Source of the DNA: SCN-70-22 sp046327755
GTDB lineage: Bacteria > Gemmatimonadota > Gemmatimonadetes > Gemmatimonadales > Gemmatimonadaceae
Direction of reading: 5' to 3'
DNA: 64,000 nt
NCBI GenBank assembly: GCA_046327755.1
Contig: JAXLXW010000001.1
Span: 310,001 to 374,000 of the forward strand
Shown here: positions 57,552 to 64,000 of the stretch, in pieces
Position numbering within the stretch: position 1 is the first letter of the stretch
Layout of the letters: every line of letters begins with the position of its first letter
Translations under genes and position numbers: made by a program
The notes under the pieces: model-generated
Database searches by the model: none
What the model saw: the letters and a program-made list of their open reading frames with translations, nothing else
What the model was told of the DNA's origin: nothing

Positions 57552-57569
57552 GATAGCTCATTGGCTATC
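57552..57569. promoter_or_regulatory. Candidate operator of the HTH/NTase pair
   Basis: GATAGC (57552-57557) and its inverse GCTATC (57564-57569) with a 6-base spacer lie directly before the HTH start at 57543. The spacing is typical for a dimeric XRE regulator. Function is inference. Confidence 0.5.
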
Positions 57570-57637
57570 AGGGCGGCAAGCGAGTGCGGCGACGCCGAGG
57601 TGCATCGCCGACGCGCGGGTTAGGCGTGGGGTGGCCT

Positions 57638-57700
57638 GTGTCTTCGCGGCCTCGCCTGAGAAGATCAACGGCGGGTCTCCCGCGAACGCGCGAAAGGGGC
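57638..57700 (+). repeat. Dispersed palindromic repeat, family A, copy 3
   Basis: GTCTTCGCGGCCTCGC precedes the conserved core AAGATCAACGGCGG at 57661-57674, followed by GTCTCCCGCGAACGCGCG. It lies between the HTH gene and the VapB gene, 42 bases before the VapB operator. Confidence 0.7.
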
Positions 57701-57741
57701 GGAGCCACCGCTGGAGCCTCGGTGGTGTCACGAGGAGTTCG

Positions 57742-57763
57742 TGTGGACATATATATGTCCACA
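57742..57763. promoter_or_regulatory. Perfect palindrome, VapB operator/promoter
   Basis: A perfect 22-bp palindrome with half-site TGTGGACATAT and its mirror complement, 15 bases before the VapB ATG. The AT-rich centre could also serve as a -10 element. RHH antitoxins bind such palindromes to repress their operon. It is one of the few AT-rich islands in the window. Confidence 0.75.
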
Positions 57764-57777
57764 GAGAACTTTCGAGA

Positions 57778-58017
57778 ATGCAACGCACCACGGTTCGACT
57801 CCCGGATGATCTCCTGCGCGCGGCGAAGCGGCGGGCGCAACAGACGGGGCGCACGCTGACGCAGCTGCTCGAGGACTGCCTTCGCGCGGAGTTGCGGCAG
57901 CCGATAGAGCCATCGCGTGTCATGGAGCCGCTTCCGACGTACCGGGGAGGTGGGCTTCGCCCGGGCGTTGACCTGAGCGATTCGAGCGCGCTCGAGGACG
58001 TCATGGGTGGGACCTAG
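57778..58017 (+). CDS. VapB-like RHH antitoxin
   Basis: A 79-residue protein with an N-terminal ribbon-helix-helix: MQRTTVRLPDDLLRAAKRRA, then helix 2 TLTQLLEDCLRAEL. The C-terminal part (about 45-79) is the disordered toxin-binding tail, ending at TAG 3 bases before the VapC remnant. The upstream 22-bp palindrome is the likely operator. Since the toxin gene next to it is truncated, this antitoxin is now an orphan, perhaps under relaxed selection. Confidence 0.85.
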   Translation: MQRTTVRLPDDLLRAAKRRAQQTGRTLTQLLEDCLRAELRQPIEPSRVMEPLPTYRGGGLRPGVDLSDSSALEDVMGGT

Positions 58018-58019
58018 AG

Positions 58020-58200
58020 GTGGTCTTGCTCGACGTAAACGTCCTCGTGTCGGCCATGCGTGAAGACTCGCCGCGCCATGGCGTGTGCAAGCCGTTCATC
58101 GAGCAGCTCAGGCGCGCCCCCGAGCAGTTCGGGTTGAGTGACCTGGTGCCGAGCGGCGCATGTCGCGTGCGCACGCGAGACGGGCAACTGCTACTGCCAC
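58020..58200 (+). pseudogene. Truncated VapC-like PIN-domain toxin
   Basis: From a GTG at 58020, the first roughly 50 codons read as a PIN domain (VVLLDVNVLVSAMREDSPRH, with the first catalytic Asp in LLDVN, then EQFGLSDLV). Similarity stops at about codon 52, and the frame runs into family B repeat copy 2 and ends at 58289. The distal acidic active-site residues of an approximately 130-residue PIN toxin are gone, and no remnant lies beyond the repeat. Deletion with repeat insertion is the simplest reading. Confidence 0.82.
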
Positions 58201-58330
58201 TGCAACGGCAAGAGCTTGACACGGAGGTTCACGGAGGGAGCACCGAGGTGCACGGAGGACGGCAGCGCGCGATACGAAGTCCTCTGTGAACCTCTGTGAA
58301 ACCTCCGTGCTCCTCTGTGTTATGCTGTCA
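58201..58330 (+). repeat. Dispersed palindromic repeat, family B, copy 2
   Basis: A 102-bp element at 58219-58320 with arms ACACGGAGGTTCACGGAGGG... and ...CTCCTCTGTGT around a roughly 20-base loop, closely matching copy 1 at 56557. It abuts the broken VapC gene and the stop side of a propeller gene. It appears to be the event that removed the 3' part of vapC. Confidence 0.82.
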
Positions 58331-58357
58331 CGATTTAGGCATGATGCGCAGACATCG

Positions 58358-59455
58358 TCAGCGCGTCGCCCCTCGTCGACGTCCGAGCAAAAAGACCGCA
58401 ACCACCGGCACGTCGTCCACTTCGGCCGTCACGGCGAGCGTGTCGCCGTGCATCGCGAGCATGTCGATCTTGTGGGGGAAGAGCACCGACCCGCGATAGG
58501 CGAGCGTGCGCCGGTCGTAGACGTCGACGACGCGGTGACGATGCGGTGAAGTTCCCGAGAAACTCACCAGCAGAACGTCTCGCCACGCCACCACATCGTT
58601 TGCACCTGCCCTCGTGCCTTCGGCCAGTGAGTGCACCCGCCGCTTGCTCGTACCGCTCACTTCTTCTCGCGCCTCAGGGAGTGTCTCGATGTGCGTGCCA
58701 TTCACGGGTGGAGCCGTGGGCGAGACGATCGCGAACTCTTGTTGATAGACGGGGAGATACACGCAGGTCGAGTCGTCGGCTTGCTTGAGCGGCGCCTGGC
58801 GCACGAGAAACGGAAGTCCCCGATGGCGCGGCCAGGGGGCCGGCATGGAATCGACCGCTTGGGGATCTTCACCCGTGGTCACGACATAGCTGTCGTGCTG
58901 CTCCATACCGTGCACCTGCAGCAGCAGCTGCTCCTTTCCCCACTGGCAACCGGTCGACCAGCGCCGTTCCTTCGGCACGCGAATGGGCGTGAGCTTCTCC
59001 CCGTCGAGTGCAGTCACCCGGCCATCGATAGCCTCGACCATCAACGGGCGCGTTGCAGGACCGAAGAAGGTCACCGCGCGATCGCCGAACTCGCCGGGAC
59101 CTGGCCCGCGTCGCCCGACGGCGAAGCGTGCGCGCCCGGTCGCCGCGTCGACGACCTGCACGCGCCGTTCGCCGTGATCGTAGATGGCGAGCCCCTGTGC
59201 GGCGAAGGTGAGGTCAATCGGATAGGTGAGAGCGGCCGCGGCGCGCTGCGTGTCCGAGCGCCACAGTGGCCGCAACGAGATGCCGGCGTCGCGGCGGGGG
59301 GCGGTCCATTCCGTGCGCTGAGCCGTGCCATCCGCGCGGGATACGAATGCCGGCCGCGCGTTGCCCGTGCTCGTCGCGATCATCAGGGGCGCGATCAGCG
59401 CGACCATCCGCCGATGTCCGCCACGGCACCTTGGGCGCTGCGTTAGCGTGCTCAT
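58358..59455 (-). CDS. Secreted 6-bladed beta-propeller protein
   Basis: A 365-residue exported protein. The ATG at 59455 has GGAG 5 bases upstream and starts a hydrophobic signal (VALIAPLMIATSTGNA). The family motif VGRRGPGPGEFGDRA is present with the typical blade GQGLAIYDHGERRVQVVDAA. It is a divergent member of the same paralogous set as the three propeller genes on the plus strand. Ligand unknown. Confidence 0.75.
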   Translation of the reverse strand: MSTLTQRPRCRGGHRRMVALIAPLMIATSTGNARPAFVSRADGTAQRTEWTAPRRDAGISLRPLWRSDTQRAAAALTYPIDLTFAAQGLAIYDHGERRVQVVDAATGRARFAVGRRGPGPGEFGDRAVTFFGPATRPLMVEAIDGRVTALDGEKLTPIRVPKERRWSTGCQWGKEQLLLQVHGMEQHDSYVVTTGEDPQAVDSMPAPWPRHRGLPFLVRQAPLKQADDSTCVYLPVYQQEFAIVSPTAPPVNGTHIETLPEAREEVSGTSKRRVHSLAEGTRAGANDVVAWRDVLLVSFSGTSPHRHRVVDVYDRRTLAYRGSVLFPHKIDMLAMHGDTLAVTAEVDDVPVVAVFLLGRRRGATR

Positions 59456-59579
59456 CCCACTCCCCTCCGGTCCACACGGCATTCGGCACCCTAGTCGTTC
59501 ACAGCGCGCTCTCCTCCATCCTTGCGCCGTGCGGCGTACCGGTCAAGGGAAGCATGGCGCCGGCCGCACGCCCCCCGTA

Positions 59580-59652
59580 CCTTCGCGTCTTCGTGGCTTC
59601 GTGTGAGAAGGTCAACGGCGGGTCTCACACCAAGCCACGAAGGCACCAAGCG
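59580..59652 (+). repeat. Dispersed palindromic repeat, family A, copy 4
   Basis: Arms CCTTCGCGTCTTCGTGGC and onward (59580-59608) and TCTCACACCAAGCCACGAAG and onward (59623-59652) pair across the core AAGGTCAACGGCGG. It lies in the 242-base divergent gap between two propeller genes, ending 30 bases before the ribosome-binding site of the plus-strand gene. Confidence 0.75.
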
Positions 59653-59697
59653 AAGCGGCGACGAGGCGTGCGACGACAGACGGGGAGGAGGATGACG

Positions 59698-60711
59698 ATG
59701 CGGCGACTGATTCGGGTGGCGTTGCTCTTGGGGTTCGTCGTCGGTGCGCGCGAGGCGAGCGCGCAGTCGCGGCGAGTGCAACGTGTCGCGCTCAAGCCGG
59801 TGTGGAGCGTGGGCGGCGACGTGAACGACACGACGATCCTCCTCCCGCTTGGCGTGACGGCCACGCGCGAGCACTTCGTGGTGTACGACGGCATCGCGCA
59901 GCGGATGCTGGCGCTGTCGCCCAAGACCGGGCGCATCGCCTGGCGCTTCGGGCGCCCCGGGCGCGGGCCGGGGGAGTTTGGGGGCGTGGCCAAGGTCACG
60001 GCGCGCAAGGGCGGCGGCACCTTCGTCGTCGACTTCGCGCTCTCGCGCCTCACCGAAGTCTCGGAGGATGGCAAGGAGGGGCCGCGCGTCGACTACCGGA
60101 TGGGGGTCAATCCGCGCGGCGTGTGCGAGGCTGGGGGGACGCACATCCGATTGCGCGCGACCGAGAGTGGCGAGATCGAGCGCGTGCAGCTGGCGACGGG
60201 ATCGACGTCAACGGAGGACCTGCCGTGGCCGGAGCTGCGGGCAGTGCCATCGTTGGTGCGACAGTCGAAGATCTTCGAACACCCCCAGGCGGGGGTGTGC
60301 ATGATCAGCGTCACGTTCGGGCCGATGTTTGCACTGCTTGATGAATCCGGCATTCGGGCGCGCGCGCGTTGGATCGAGGACGTCCCGATGGGGCAAGCGA
60401 AGTCTCTTGGCAAGGGCTCGTGGGAGTTGCTGCCGAGTGTGAAGTCGGTCCAGGGCGCCACGGCAGTCGGCAACAGTTTCGCCGTCCTCTTCCGCGGCCG
60501 CGGCCCCAAGCGGGGACGCTTCGTAGACTTTTATTCGGTCGTCGACGCCAGTTACCTCTTCTCGATCGAACTCCCCTTCCCTGCAACCGGCATCGCCGTG
60601 GGTCACGGGGTGCTGGTGCTCACTGGCGAGACCGAGGACGGGGCGCCCTTCGTGCGCGGGTTCTCGGTGACGCCTGCGTTGGAGGGGATGGTGATGCGGG
60701 CGATGAAGTGA
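59698..60711 (+). CDS. Secreted 6-bladed beta-propeller protein
   Basis: A 337-residue exported protein. ATG at 59698 is chosen over 59692, because AGGAGG then lies at proper spacing; the signal peptide ends EASAQ. The motif RPGRGPGEFGGVAKV is present. It is a near paralogue of the protein encoded at 62012: both share TTILLP/TTFLLP, NPRGVC/DPRGVC and GETEDGAPFVRGFS/GETDDGAPFVRAFS. The stop overlaps the GTG start of the next gene. Confidence 0.8.
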   Translation: MRRLIRVALLLGFVVGAREASAQSRRVQRVALKPVWSVGGDVNDTTILLPLGVTATREHFVVYDGIAQRMLALSPKTGRIAWRFGRPGRGPGEFGGVAKVTARKGGGTFVVDFALSRLTEVSEDGKEGPRVDYRMGVNPRGVCEAGGTHIRLRATESGEIERVQLATGSTSTEDLPWPELRAVPSLVRQSKIFEHPQAGVCMISVTFGPMFALLDESGIRARARWIEDVPMGQAKSLGKGSWELLPSVKSVQGATAVGNSFAVLFRGRGPKRGRFVDFYSVVDASYLFSIELPFPATGIAVGHGVLVLTGETEDGAPFVRGFSVTPALEGMVMRAMK

Positions 60712-61952
60712 ACGCACGCACGCGACCGTGCGCCGTGCTCCTCCGGGCGACACTCGCCGCGTCGTTCTGCGTCGCGTGCGCGGGCGACTCCGGCCGCACC
60801 CCGGCCTCTCACGTGGTGCCGGAGTCGGCGCAGCACGCCACAGGGGCTGCGTTGCAGCTGGCGCACGCCCCTCACGTCGTCCTGCGATACGACGACGCCA
60901 CCGGCGTGGGCCCGCTCGACGCCGTGGGAGCGGTGCGACTTGCCAATGGCACCACGGTCGTCGCCTCCGCACAGAGCGTTCGCCTCGAGTTCTACTCGGC
61001 GACGGGCGCGCTCGTCCGCACCGTGGGGCGCCGGGGCAAGGGACCGGGCGAGTTCGGGGCGATTGCCGCCCTGTGGCGCACCGAGGCGGACTCGTTGATC
61101 ACGTTCGAGGGTGGCCTCACGCGTTCCTTCTCCATCTTCGACTCCAGCGGCCACTTCGCGCGTGCGTGGACGTCCATCGGCGGCGATTCGAGCCTGCGCT
61201 TCGTCATACCGCTGGACGTTCTCCCTGACGGGCGCATCGCAGCGCGGACGATGAACGTCATCACGCCGCTGGCCGTCGCCCAAACCACGCGCCCCCTCAC
61301 CTCGTTCCTCCTCTTCGCCCCGGACTGGAACGACTTCCAGCGCCTGCGCCGCATGCGGGATGCGTCGCGCTTCCAAGGGCCTGGCGAACTCCAGTCCGAG
61401 GTGCCGTTCTCCCCCGAGCCGCTCGCGGCCTTCTCTCGCGACGCGCTCTACTTCGCCGAGTCGGATTCGGCCGTCGTCTACCGCCAACAGTTTGGGGATA
61501 GCAGCGTCAGTTCCATTCGCTGGCGGCAGGCGCCGCGCGCCGTCGCGGCGGCGGACATCGAGCGCGAACTCGCGCGTCGGATCGCGGAGGCGCGGCTGCT
61601 GTACAGCAACGTTCCCTCTCTGCAGCGACGATTCATCGACGGTGCAATCCGGCCGCTCTTTCAGCAGATGCCCATCCCGCCGTCGTTCCCGCGCATCGGG
61701 CGCTTACTCGTCGATTCCGAGGGACTGCTCTGGGTCCTCTCGTTCGTGGCGCCGGCCGATCGGAGCACCGCGTCGCGCACGGCACGCGTCTTCGACGCTA
61801 GCGGCGCGCTGGTGGGGCAGCTTGAACTGCGGGCGGGGTTCGAGCCGACGCAGGTGGGGCGGGACTTCGTGCTGGGGATTCGGACGGATGGAGAGGGGGT
61901 GACGGCGGTGGAGGGGTATGCGCTGCGGCGCGCGAAGGAAGGCTCGTCTTGA
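60708..61952 (+). CDS. 6-bladed beta-propeller lipoprotein
   Basis: A 414-residue protein starting at a GTG coupled to the upstream stop (GTGA). It has a lipobox (SFCVACAGD) near residues 20-24, so it is probably a lipoprotein, then a propeller with the family motif GRRGKGPGEFGAIAAL and blade segments such as GRLLVDSEGLLWVLSFV. It sits between two close paralogues and probably forms an operon with the first. Function unknown. Confidence 0.8.
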   Translation: MNARTRPCAVLLRATLAASFCVACAGDSGRTPASHVVPESAQHATGAALQLAHAPHVVLRYDDATGVGPLDAVGAVRLANGTTVVASAQSVRLEFYSATGALVRTVGRRGKGPGEFGAIAALWRTEADSLITFEGGLTRSFSIFDSSGHFARAWTSIGGDSSLRFVIPLDVLPDGRIAARTMNVITPLAVAQTTRPLTSFLLFAPDWNDFQRLRRMRDASRFQGPGELQSEVPFSPEPLAAFSRDALYFAESDSAVVYRQQFGDSSVSSIRWRQAPRAVAAADIERELARRIAEARLLYSNVPSLQRRFIDGAIRPLFQQMPIPPSFPRIGRLLVDSEGLLWVLSFVAPADRSTASRTARVFDASGALVGQLELRAGFEPTQVGRDFVLGIRTDGEGVTAVEGYALRRAKEGSS

Positions 61953-62011
61953 GCCACCGCGCGAGCGCGATTGTGGCGCGAGGCGTTCGTCCTGTGCGCA
62001 AGAGGTAGTCG

Positions 62012-63172
62012 ATGCCTGACATCCGATCCTCAATGCCTGTCGTCATGCTCACGTGGTCGCTCGTCTCGCTGGCGCGCGTCGGCGGCTCCGCAGGTCACGA
62101 GGTCAAGCGTGCGCTGGCATCGATCGACGCGAGCGCCACACCACCTGGTCGCTCGTCGCCACCCGTCGATCCGCGCCCCGTGCTTTCGGGCGGGCGACCG
62201 CGACGGTTCCCGCCGGTGACGTTGCACCTTAGGTGGGAGATCGGGGGGGCAGCGGAGGACACGACCTTCCTGCTTCCCTTCTCGCTGGCGTCGACGCGAC
62301 GCTATCTCATCGTTTACGACGCCATCGCTCGGCGGGTCGTTGCACTCGACCCATCCACCGGACGGGAGGCGTGGCGGCTTGGACGCGCGGGACGCGGCCC
62401 CGACGAGTTCGGCGGGGTTGCGTTTGTCACGCCGCGTGCAGAAGGCGGCGTTCGCATCCTCGATCTGGGCAACCTGCGCCTCTCGAGCCTATCGGACGAC
62501 GGCAAGCACACCGGTCGGTACGCCTTTCCGCTCGGATCCGATCCACGCGGTGTCTGCGACGTGACCGGCGCGCAGATTCGCCTTCGAGCATTGGTGGATC
62601 ACGAGATCCAGCGCGTGGTGGGTGACTCCACCGTTGCCTCTGACGGCCCGCTGCCATGGGCTGAGATGGCGCGGCAGCCAAGCCTCGTACGACAGTCGCT
62701 GCTGTTCGCTCATCCGGGCGACGACGCCTGCCTGCTGTCCATGACCTTCGGTCCGCGCTTCTCCATTCTCGACAAGAACGGAGTACGAGCGACGGGAGAG
62801 TGGATCGAGCAGGTTCCGCTCGCCAACGCGCGCGCGCTCGGCATGGGGTCGTGGACCATGATGCCGGGAAGCGTCATCAGCACCACGAGCGCGACCGGCA
62901 TCGGTCGTTCCTTCGCGGTGCTATTCGAGGGGCGATCGAACCAACGAAAGCGCGTCGTCGACTTCTACTCTTCCGAAGACGCGGCGTATCTCTTTTCGAT
63001 TGGTCTACCGTTCGAGGCCAAAGCGGTGAGCTATGGGCACGGGCTCTTGATTCTGGCCGGTGAGACCGACGACGGAGCGCCCTTCGTACGCGCCTTCTCG
63101 GCCACGCCGTCGTTGGAGGTGATGGTGGCGCGGGCGTGGAGCGGCGCCGAGCGCGCCGCGCGACACCCTTAG
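62012..63172 (+). CDS. Secreted 6-bladed beta-propeller protein (paralogue)
   Basis: A 386-residue protein; the ATG has GAGG 7 bases upstream. The N-terminus is hydrophobic (MPVVMLTWSLVSLARVGG), probably a signal. The family motif reads GRAGRGPDEFGGVAFV, with Asp replacing Gly. It is a duplicate of the protein encoded at 59698, diverged more in codon use and less GC-rich. It converges with the last gene, overlapping by 4 bases. Confidence 0.8.
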   Translation: MPDIRSSMPVVMLTWSLVSLARVGGSAGHEVKRALASIDASATPPGRSSPPVDPRPVLSGGRPRRFPPVTLHLRWEIGGAAEDTTFLLPFSLASTRRYLIVYDAIARRVVALDPSTGREAWRLGRAGRGPDEFGGVAFVTPRAEGGVRILDLGNLRLSSLSDDGKHTGRYAFPLGSDPRGVCDVTGAQIRLRALVDHEIQRVVGDSTVASDGPLPWAEMARQPSLVRQSLLFAHPGDDACLLSMTFGPRFSILDKNGVRATGEWIEQVPLANARALGMGSWTMMPGSVISTTSATGIGRSFAVLFEGRSNQRKRVVDFYSSEDAAYLFSIGLPFEAKAVSYGHGLLILAGETDDGAPFVRAFSATPSLEVMVARAWSGAERAARHP

Positions 63173-64000
63173 CCGCCTCGCACGACAGGCGGCAACACCA
63201 ATCTCACCAGGAACTCCTCACCATCACTGTTGCGCTCCAGCGCCCACGCGTGCGTTCTCCCGACGCGGAGCGATACGACACTGCCGCGCATGTCCACACG
63301 CGTCACGGGTGTGCCTGCAGCATCCAACACGCGATACGACTTCACTGCCGCCGTTGTGCTGGCCTCTGCAAGCCACACTTTGCCATCCGGAGCGACCGTG
63401 ACCTCCTCGATGGGCGGGAGAAATGGCGGCGCGACCAACTGCCGCCTGACCTCGGCTCGATCGATCTCCACTCGCATGCCGTTTGGACGCGGAGGTGACG
63501 CGAGCCGTGCGAGCGTGGCGGACACGATCTCTTCCGACACCGGCTGAGCGATCACACCCACGTGGCGATCGACGACCGTTGTGCGGCCTCGCCGCTTCGA
63601 CAGGTGAAACGTCGCGCCGAGTGCGCGCGACGGTGCGCGGCTGCTCACCGTCACGAGCGTCCCATCGACATTGCTCCACGCAATGAAGAGCTTGTCGGCG
63701 AACGGTTGCGCTGCCGCCAGTTGTGCAGGCGCTCCGCCAATGTTCGCTCGGATTCGAATGGCCGCAGGAACCTGGGGAAGCGGTGCGACGGTGTCCACGA
63801 TTGACCCGGCGCTGTCGATCAGCACCGCGGTTCCCAATCTCAACACCGAGGTCCTTCCGCCGTCTGCGAGCGGCGTCACGCGAACAACCGATTGCCCGCC
63901 AGGCAGTGCCGCCTCGGCCAACGACGACCCGACGCCTCCGCGCGTCCGAGCGACGGCCGATCGAGTTCCGAGGAACTTTCCGTCGCGACGAAAGAAGGAC
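63169..64000 (-). CDS. Beta-propeller-like protein, 5' end beyond window
   Basis: The minus-strand frame is open from 64000 to a TAA at 63169, so the N-terminus lies outside the window. Visible residues include FRRDGKFLG, VRVTPLADGGRTSVLRLG, and the blade-like VTVAPDGKVWLAEASTTAAV near the C-terminus, which resembles NHL/6-bladed propellers. It overlaps the upstream convergent gene by 4 bases at its stop. GC content is lower than in the pil region. Function unknown. Confidence 0.65.
   Translation of the reverse strand, partial: SFFRRDGKFLGTRSAVARTRGGVGSSLAEAALPGGQSVVRVTPLADGGRTSVLRLGTAVLIDSAGSIVDTVAPLPQVPAAIRIRANIGGAPAQLAAAQPFADKLFIAWSNVDGTLVTVSSRAPSRALGATFHLSKRRGRTTVVDRHVGVIAQPVSEEIVSATLARLASPPRPNGMRVEIDRAEVRRQLVAPPFLPPIEEVTVAPDGKVWLAEASTTAAVKSYRVLDAAGTPVTRVDMRGSVVSLRVGRTHAWALERNSDGEEFLVRLVLPPVVRGG

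Overview
The window is very GC-rich, densely coding DNA from a diderm bacterium. A PilQ secretin, many Spase I/II signal peptides, a beta-barrel protein, LPP20-type lipoproteins, BNR/VPS10-type secreted proteins and very frequent 4-base ATGA/GTGA overlaps fit a soil or freshwater Gemmatimonadota genome. That assignment is inference from gene content; no database search was possible. No rRNA, tRNA, CRISPR array or complete insertion sequence was seen.

1-17,022 (minus strand) is a type IV pilus region. Reading in the direction of transcription, a PilS-like histidine kinase and PilR-like sigma54 activator head an overlapping operon with two large membrane glycosyltransferases and a GT2 glycosyltransferase. 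A possible sigma54 promoter precedes pilA, which is followed by a strong terminator, three minor-prepilin genes (PilV-, PilW- and GspK/PilX-like), pilMNOPQ and a truncated Ig-like lipoprotein gene.

17,306-30,386 is mixed housekeeping. It holds an exported methyltransferase-like lipoprotein, a CorC/HlyC protein, ArfB, a MocR regulator divergent from an AhpD-like gene, a cupin, DNA glycosylase Tag, a cNMP-binding protein, a large VPS10/BNR secreted protein, a TPR protein, a DUF4105 protein and a DAACS transporter. 30,490-46,245 carries an outer-membrane protein, a CPXCG protein, a threonine dehydratase-like enzyme, a hybrid kinase, an S4 protein, an esterase/LysM/Spy operon, a prolyl oligopeptidase, a FadR-type regulator, TsaC, NhaR, three small haem/copper-type membrane proteins and a PPK2 kinase.

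46,561-64,000 is more accessory. It has a caspase-fold protease / DUF4384 / LPP20 lipoprotein cluster, a GAF-multi-PAS kinase, several 6-bladed beta-propeller paralogues, a rhomboid protease, an HTH/nucleotidyltransferase pair, and a VapB antitoxin whose VapC partner is truncated at a palindromic repeat. Dispersed palindromic repeats (families A, B and C) cluster here, together with a roughly 0.8-kb array of about 38 degenerate units of 21 bp (two helical turns each).

A genome-scale signal runs through the window: the octamer GCCTAACG/CGTTAGGC occurs 26 times by hand count on both strands, against roughly 2-3 expected from base composition. It is absent from the last 9.4 kb. This resembles a DNA-uptake or other recognition sequence, alongside a complete pilus locus.
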